NCBI GenBank assembly: GCA_035353055.1
Contig: DAOPYW010000011.1
Coordinates: forward strand, 1 to 43,285
Direction of reading: 5' to 3'
Length of the DNA stretch: 43,285 bases
Source of the DNA: JAAYDH01 sp035353055
GTDB taxonomy: Bacteria; Bacillota_I; Bacilli_A; RFN20; CAG-826
Positions within the stretch are counted from its first letter, which is position 1. Every line of letters starts with the position of its first letter. The position numbers and the translations under genes are program-made. Of the stretch, positions 38,727-43,285 are shown piece by piece. The notes beneath the pieces are model-generated. The model was not told where the DNA came from. It made no database searches and saw nothing but the letters and a program-made list of their open reading frames with translations.

Positions 38727-40418
38727 ATGGATAACAAAAATAATAAAATTGAAACGAATACGAATGAATATGCCATTGAAATGATGCATATAACTAAAGA
38801 GTTCCCCGGCATCATCGCTAATGATGACATCACTTTTCAAGTCCGAAAAGGTGAAATACATGCTTTATTAGGCGAGAACGGGGCTGGCAAATCCACTCTG
38901 ATGAGTGTGCTTTTTGGTTTATATCAGCCAGAAAAAGGCGAGATTAGAATCGATGGTAAAACGGTTCATATTAATAATCCTAACGATGCCACTAATCTCC
39001 ACATTGGCATGGTGCATCAACACTTTAAGCTAGTAGAAAATTTTACGGTATTAGAAAACATTATTCTCGGTGTTGAACCATTAAAGGAACTCCATTGGGG
39101 AGAAGAAAGCGCTTCGAATTCCAAAGCTAAAGCGTTTTTCAAGAAAATTGGGCGATTCCTTTCCAAAACATTCACTTGGGGAAACAAGCACATTACCATG
39201 TCTCTTGATAAAGCAGCAGCGAGCAAAAAAGTAATGGACTTATCCAAGAAATATGGTCTTAACGTCGATATTAATGCCAAGATTGAAAACATCACGGTCG
39301 GAATGCAGCAAAGAACTGAGATTCTCAAGATGCTTTATCGCGATAACGATATCCTTATCTTTGATGAGCCAACCGCGGTTTTGACTCCGCAAGAGATCGA
39401 AGAATTAATGCAAATATTGAGAAACCTCAAAGCCGAAGGAAAATCAATCGTCTTTATTTCTCATAAGCTTAACGAAACTAAAGCTGTCGCTGATCGAGTG
39501 ACCGTCTTGCGCAAGGGAAAATATGTCGGAACTCGCGATGTCAAAGACATTAGCAAAGAAGAGATGTGCGAGATGATGGTTGGCCGAAAAGTTGAGCTCG
39601 AAGTCATCAAAACCGAAGCCAAGCCAACCAATGAAGTCTTAAGAGTTGAAAATCTTATTTGCGTCGATAAAATCCACCATCGAAATGTTGTTAACGGAGT
39701 TACATTCAACGTCCGAAAAGGCGAGATTGTTTGCATCGCTGGCATCGATGGCAACGGGCAAACTGAGTTAATTCACGGAATTACTGGGCTTATTCCTTTA
39801 AAAGAAGGAAAATTATTCCTCAACGGAGAGGATATTTCCAAAAAGACAATTAGGCAAAAGAACTTGCTAGGAATATCACATATTCCAGAAGATAGGCATA
39901 AGCATGGCCTCGTTCTTGATTATTCCCTTGAACAAAATTTAGTGCTGCAAAAATATTTCCTTCCTGAATTCTCAAAAGCCGGCTTCATCCGCTTTAAAAA
40001 TGTGAGAGGATACGCTGCTAACTTAATTGAGCAATTCGACATTCGCAGCGGTCAAGGTCCAATCACTAAGACAAGAAGCATGTCCGGTGGAAATCAACAG
40101 AAAGCTATCGTGGCTCGCGAGATTGATCGGAATGCTGACTTGCTCATCGCTGTTCAGCCCACGAGAGGACTTGATGTCGGAGCAATTGAATACATCCACT
40201 CGCAAATCGTGGCCCAGAGAGATAATGGGAGAGCTATTCTTCTCGTCTCTTTAGAGCTTGATGAAGTGATGTCTTTATCTGATCGAATACTCGTGATGTA
40301 CGAGGGAAAACTTGTCGGAGAATTTAAATGTGGCGAGGCCACTGCCCAGGAATTAGGCCTATTTATGTCTGGTGCGAAGACGGCAGAGATCAATGCCGTT
40401 AAATCGGAGGGGGAATAA
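38727..40418 (+). CDS. Nucleoside-type ABC transporter, double ATP-binding protein
   Basis: A 563-residue protein with two ATPase domains, as in RbsA and the YufO/NupO group. Domain 1: Walker A LGENGAGKST near residue 49, signature NITVGMQQRTEILK, Walker B ILIFDEPTAVLTP. Domain 2: the degenerate Walker A AGIDGNGQTEL, signature MSGGNQQKAIVAREI, and Walker B LLIAVQPTRGLDVGA, all usual for this class. An insert of about 40 residues (roughly 120-160, GEESASNSKAKAFFKKIGRF) after the first Q-loop region makes it longer than the usual ~510. It lies behind the internal terminator. Confidence 0.94.
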   Translation: MDNKNNKIETNTNEYAIEMMHITKEFPGIIANDDITFQVRKGEIHALLGENGAGKSTLMSVLFGLYQPEKGEIRIDGKTVHINNPNDATNLHIGMVHQHFKLVENFTVLENIILGVEPLKELHWGEESASNSKAKAFFKKIGRFLSKTFTWGNKHITMSLDKAAASKKVMDLSKKYGLNVDINAKIENITVGMQQRTEILKMLYRDNDILIFDEPTAVLTPQEIEELMQILRNLKAEGKSIVFISHKLNETKAVADRVTVLRKGKYVGTRDVKDISKEEMCEMMVGRKVELEVIKTEAKPTNEVLRVENLICVDKIHHRNVVNGVTFNVRKGEIVCIAGIDGNGQTELIHGITGLIPLKEGKLFLNGEDISKKTIRQKNLLGISHIPEDRHKHGLVLDYSLEQNLVLQKYFLPEFSKAGFIRFKNVRGYAANLIEQFDIRSGQGPITKTRSMSGGNQQKAIVAREIDRNADLLIAVQPTRGLDVGAIEYIHSQIVAQRDNGRAILLVSLELDEVMSLSDRILVMYEGKLVGEFKCGEATAQELGLFMSGAKTAEINAVKSEGE

Positions 40419-40419
40419 G

Positions 40420-41640
40420 ATGGAGCAGAGCAAAAAAATGACCTTTGGCCAATGGGCTAAACGAATGATGAAAAAGAATTCCACTCAAACAATCATTACC
40501 TCCATTGGTTGCGCCGTCGTCGGCTTGCTGGTTGGATTCGTGATTCTTTTATGCATTAATCCCAACAATGCATTCCAAGGAATACTTCAGACCATCCAAA
40601 ACTTCTTTGCTTTTAAAAAGGCAGCAACTCAATTTAAGTATTTTGGCCTTACTTTAGCCAAAACCGCTCCTTTAATCTGCACCAGTCTAGCTATTCTATT
40701 CGCTTATAAAACTGGTCTATTTAACATCGGAGCTTCTGGTCAATACGTCATCGGAGTGTTAATCACTTGTTTTGCGGCATTGGCGTGGAGACTTCCCTGG
40801 TATCTCTGCATTTTGCTCGCCATGACTGGAGGAGCAATATGGGGAGGAATCTCTGGCCTATTGAAAGCCTACTTCAATGTCAACGAGGTTATTTCAGGCA
40901 TCATGCTTAACTGGATCGCGCTTTACTTAACCAACGCGCTTTTCCAAGCCAACGCAGGTAGTGTCTGGGATTTAATGTTGGCAAAAACATACAAAATCGA
41001 CAGTTCACTGCCTGGATTTTTGCCCACTCTAGGTTTGGATGAGCTCTTTAAGCAGCCAGCCTGCGGTCTAGGAATGATCATTGCGCCTGTCGTGGCTATT
41101 ATCATTTTTATCATTCTCAATAAAACTACATTTGGATATGAACTAAAGGCCACTGGCCACAACCGTTTTGCGGCTGAATACGCCGGTATGAAAGGCAAAA
41201 GAAACACCGTAATAACTATGTGCATTTCAGGAGCTCTTGCCGCGTTAGCCGCTCCTTTATTCTATCTCAATGGTCTAAGCCAATGGGAAGTGCAAGCGAC
41301 TGTACCAGCTCTGGGATTTGATGGCATATCAGCTTCATTCTTAGGCGGACTCAGCCCAATCGGAAGCATCTTCTCAGCCTACTTTATTACCCATATTATT
41401 GATGGTGGGTCCACCATCACTTCTTTAGGATATTCTCCGCAGACAGCCCAAGTAATCACTTCCTTTATCATTTACCTCTGCGCGTTCGTGCCATTTGTTA
41501 AATCCTACATTGATCGGCGTTTCAACATCAAAGAAATGCTGCTAACTGATAGCCTTCCCACTCGAGAAGAAACGCAACAAATGAATTCTCATGTCAAAAA
41601 ACGAGACAAGCGAAAAAAAGAGCAAAAGGAGGACAAATAA
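40420..41640 (+). CDS. Nucleoside-type ABC transporter permease (first)
   Basis: A 406-residue membrane protein of the BPD_transp_2 family (YufP/NupP type), with about eight or more hydrophobic spans. Landmarks are LAKTAPLICTSLAILFAYKTG, FNIGASGQYVIG and YFNVNEVISGIMLNWIALYL. The frame is open 48 bases upstream, but the ATG at 40420 has GGAGGGGG upstream and lies 1 base after the ATPase stop. The C-terminus is a charged Lys/Arg/Glu tail (KKRDKRKKEQKED), which also contains the next ribosome binding site. Confidence 0.93.
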   Translation: MEQSKKMTFGQWAKRMMKKNSTQTIITSIGCAVVGLLVGFVILLCINPNNAFQGILQTIQNFFAFKKAATQFKYFGLTLAKTAPLICTSLAILFAYKTGLFNIGASGQYVIGVLITCFAALAWRLPWYLCILLAMTGGAIWGGISGLLKAYFNVNEVISGIMLNWIALYLTNALFQANAGSVWDLMLAKTYKIDSSLPGFLPTLGLDELFKQPACGLGMIIAPVVAIIIFIILNKTTFGYELKATGHNRFAAEYAGMKGKRNTVITMCISGALAALAAPLFYLNGLSQWEVQATVPALGFDGISASFLGGLSPIGSIFSAYFITHIIDGGSTITSLGYSPQTAQVITSFIIYLCAFVPFVKSYIDRRFNIKEMLLTDSLPTREETQQMNSHVKKRDKRKKEQKEDK

Positions 41641-42597
41641 ATGATCGTTGTACAAATTATTGCCACGACTTTGCTTTACACTTCCATTCTCACCATCGTT
41701 GGTTTTGGAGGCATGTTCTCTGAAAGAAGCGGTGTCATCAACCTCGGATTGGAAGGCTGCATGACTGTCGGAGCGTTTGTGGCTGCTTTAGTGATGCGCG
41801 TTTTACCAGCCGCCATGAATCCTTTTTTAGCGTGTGTATTAGTGATTCTCGTCGCTGCCGCTGCTGGATTGCTATATTCAATGCTTCTCGCTGTCGCAGC
41901 CGTGATATTTAATGCCGACCAGACAATTACTGGTACCGCGCTCAATATTCTCGCTCCCGCAATAGCGGTTGTGCTCATCAAAGCCATTACCGTCACCCCC
42001 AATACCCCTGCTGGAACATCGAGGCTAAACTACGGTGAATTCTATGATCGATTTTCCTTTGCCTTTCCCGGAGCTGAAAGCATTAAATTCAGCTGGTTCA
42101 TTGTCATTTTATTAGTCCTTATTCCTCTCGTTTGGTTCTTGCTATACAAGACTCGCTTTGGTTTACGATTAATGTCTTGTGGCGAGCATCCTCAAGCAGC
42201 CGATTCCGTTGGTATCAACGTCCGCAAAGTACGTTTTACCGGCGTTGGATTATCGGGAATGTTGGCCGGCATAGGAGGTTTAGCTCTCATCATGACTGGC
42301 TCGCAATGGGACTTCATGGCGGCCGCGAATGGTTTCGGTTTCCTAGCGTTAGCGGTGATGATCTTTGGCCAATGGAAGCCACTGCTCATTGTCGGTGGCG
42401 GCGTTTTATTCGCCTTATTTAAATCATTTAGCGTCAACTACCCAGGAATCTTTCCGACACTCGCCACTACTCCTGGCATTTCCTATGTCTTCCTAGCCCT
42501 CCCGTATGTCGTCTGTTTAATCGTGCTAATCTTTACCTCTAAGAAGTCTCACGCACCTAAAGCTGAGGGTACTCCTTATGACAAGGGGGCAAGATAA
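41641..42597 (+). CDS. Nucleoside-type ABC transporter permease (second)
   Basis: A 318-residue membrane protein of the YufQ/NupQ type. Landmarks are VGFGGMFSERSGVINLGLEGCMTVGAF (read in parts), FNADQTITGTALNILAPAIAV and LMSCGEHPQAADSVGINVRKVRF with the EAA-like cytoplasmic loop. It begins immediately after the first permease stop codon, with AGGAGG in the preceding tail. It forms the membrane channel with that protein. Its stop overlaps the next start (TAATG). Confidence 0.93.
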   Translation: MIVVQIIATTLLYTSILTIVGFGGMFSERSGVINLGLEGCMTVGAFVAALVMRVLPAAMNPFLACVLVILVAAAAGLLYSMLLAVAAVIFNADQTITGTALNILAPAIAVVLIKAITVTPNTPAGTSRLNYGEFYDRFSFAFPGAESIKFSWFIVILLVLIPLVWFLLYKTRFGLRLMSCGEHPQAADSVGINVRKVRFTGVGLSGMLAGIGGLALIMTGSQWDFMAAANGFGFLALAVMIFGQWKPLLIVGGGVLFALFKSFSVNYPGIFPTLATTPGISYVFLALPYVVCLIVLIFTSKKSHAPKAEGTPYDKGAR

Positions 42598-43262
42598 TGA
42601 AACCAAAATACACAAAAGTCGACCCCAATAAATGGGCAAGAAAAAGCGCGTATGACTATTTTTCCACCTTCGCCAATCCTTGCTATGGATTTAATGTGGA
42701 GATGGACATCGATGAAGTCTACAAATTAAGCAAGAGAAGAGGAGAATCAATCTTTATTAATCTTCTTTACTTAGTGACGAAAGGGCTCAATTCTATCGAG
42801 GAGATGAGAACGAGAATTCTCGATGGAGAAGTTGTTGTCTTCGATATTATCAACCCGGCTTATGTCGTGATGACCGATTTAGGAGTGTTTGAAAACTGCT
42901 ATTCTCCATACGGAAAAAATTATCGAGAATTCTATGATTTTGCGCATCGGGAAGTTGAAGACCATAAGCATATAAAAGCCATTAAAGATCAATATAATGA
43001 CTCTGAGTATTTTGACGAATTTTACATCACTTGTATCCCCTGGATCAAGGTCGATGCGATGACCCATCCTCTTCCGGATCACGACCCGTCAAATTCTAGC
43101 GTTCCTCGCGTTTGCTGGAGCAAATTCTACAAAGTAGATGGCCGTAAAAAAACCATGCTAAACATCACTGTCCATCACGCGTTGGTGGATGGAAAACCTC
43201 TCTCTGACGCATTCATTCAAATTCAAGAAAATTTCAACAACGCTGAAGCTTTGTGCAAATAA
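42597..43262 (+). CDS. Chloramphenicol-acetyltransferase-like protein
   Basis: A 221-residue protein matching the trimeric CAT fold in length and pattern. The catalytic segment reads TVHHALVDGKPLSDAF with H194 as base and D198, against HHAVCDGFH in classical CAT. Other matches are DYFSTFANPCYGFNVEMDI and the FINLLYLVTKGLNS helix. It should acetylate a hydroxyl group with acetyl-CoA; whether the target is chloramphenicol is not shown. It is coupled by a TAATG overlap to the permease with AAGGGGG upstream, so it is made with the importer. Confidence 0.85.
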   Translation: MKPKYTKVDPNKWARKSAYDYFSTFANPCYGFNVEMDIDEVYKLSKRRGESIFINLLYLVTKGLNSIEEMRTRILDGEVVVFDIINPAYVVMTDLGVFENCYSPYGKNYREFYDFAHREVEDHKHIKAIKDQYNDSEYFDEFYITCIPWIKVDAMTHPLPDHDPSNSSVPRVCWSKFYKVDGRKKTMLNITVHHALVDGKPLSDAFIQIQENFNNAEALCK

Positions 43263-43285
43263 GCTCATCTCATTTTAGTTTTCTC

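Noticed and set aside
42597..43262. Chloramphenicol resistance gene
   Set aside because: The fold and catalytic His fit, but resistance cannot be claimed: the active-site surroundings differ and it is coupled to a transporter, with no mobile element nearby.

Overview
The window looks like a low-to-moderate GC Firmicutes genome of the Mollicutes-like Bacilli type (an uncultured gut Tenericutes/RF39-like lineage is my best guess, by inference). The reasons are a canonical Firmicutes S10-spc-alpha ribosomal cluster, S14 of the zinc type, a zinc-binding adenylate kinase, strong AGGAGG ribosome binding sites, and many salvage and transport genes. TGA ends at least two genes (queT and the acetyltransferase glmU-C), so the standard code applies and not the TGA=Trp code of mycoplasmas. 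LAYOUT: Positions 1-15180 (minus strand) hold one long run rpsJ-rplC-D-W-B-rpsS-rplV-rpsC-rplP-rpmC-rpsQ-rplN-X-E-rpsZ(N)-rpsH-rplF-R-rpsE-rplO-secY-adk-map-infA-rpmJ-rpsM-rpsK-rpoA-rplQ. It is driven by a clear promoter at 15314-15343 with a structured leader. rpmD (L30) is missing between rpsE and rplO. Six ribosomal proteins (L3, S19, L22, S17, L5, S5) carry long Ala/Lys/Glu/Pro-rich tails. Positions 15472-20334 (minus) hold a probable pseudokinase, prs, queT, tgt, queA and queH: import of a queuosine precursor, its insertion into tRNA and conversion to queuosine, ending in an intrinsic terminator. Positions 20433-23444 (plus) hold pepT, a nucleoside hydrolase and ribokinase, for peptide and nucleoside salvage. 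Positions 23445-28691 (minus) hold a GT2 glycosyltransferase, a PlsC-type acyltransferase, an Sfp-type phosphopantetheinyl transferase, a DegV fatty-acid-binding protein and two membrane-anchored alpha/beta hydrolases, one with Cys at the nucleophile position: a lipid-themed cluster. Positions 28777-33631 hold a two-CBS protein, a large secreted OB-fold/Ig-like/ComEC-like metallo-beta-lactamase protein and a GNAT plus RimK-like ATP-grasp fusion. Positions 33899-36924 (plus) hold the most striking unit: phosphoglucosamine mutase fused behind an XRE helix-turn-helix DNA-binding domain, followed by a left-handed beta-helix glucosamine-1-phosphate acetyltransferase and NagB. Together these give most of a route from fructose-6-P to GlcNAc-1-P, behind a promoter whose -10 lies in an inverted repeat. 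Positions 37481-43262 (plus) hold a BMP-family nucleoside-type ABC importer (lipoprotein, double ATPase, two permeases) with a chloramphenicol-acetyltransferase-like gene coupled to its end. HOW THEY WORK TOGETHER: outside the ribosomal cluster the theme is scavenging (queuosine precursor, peptides, nucleosides, probably fatty acids) plus envelope precursor supply. Several accessory genes show a -10 box exactly 6 nt upstream of ATG and no Shine-Dalgarno sequence, suggesting leaderless transcripts beside the SD-led ribosomal genes. I saw no tRNA, rRNA, insertion sequence or CRISPR array.
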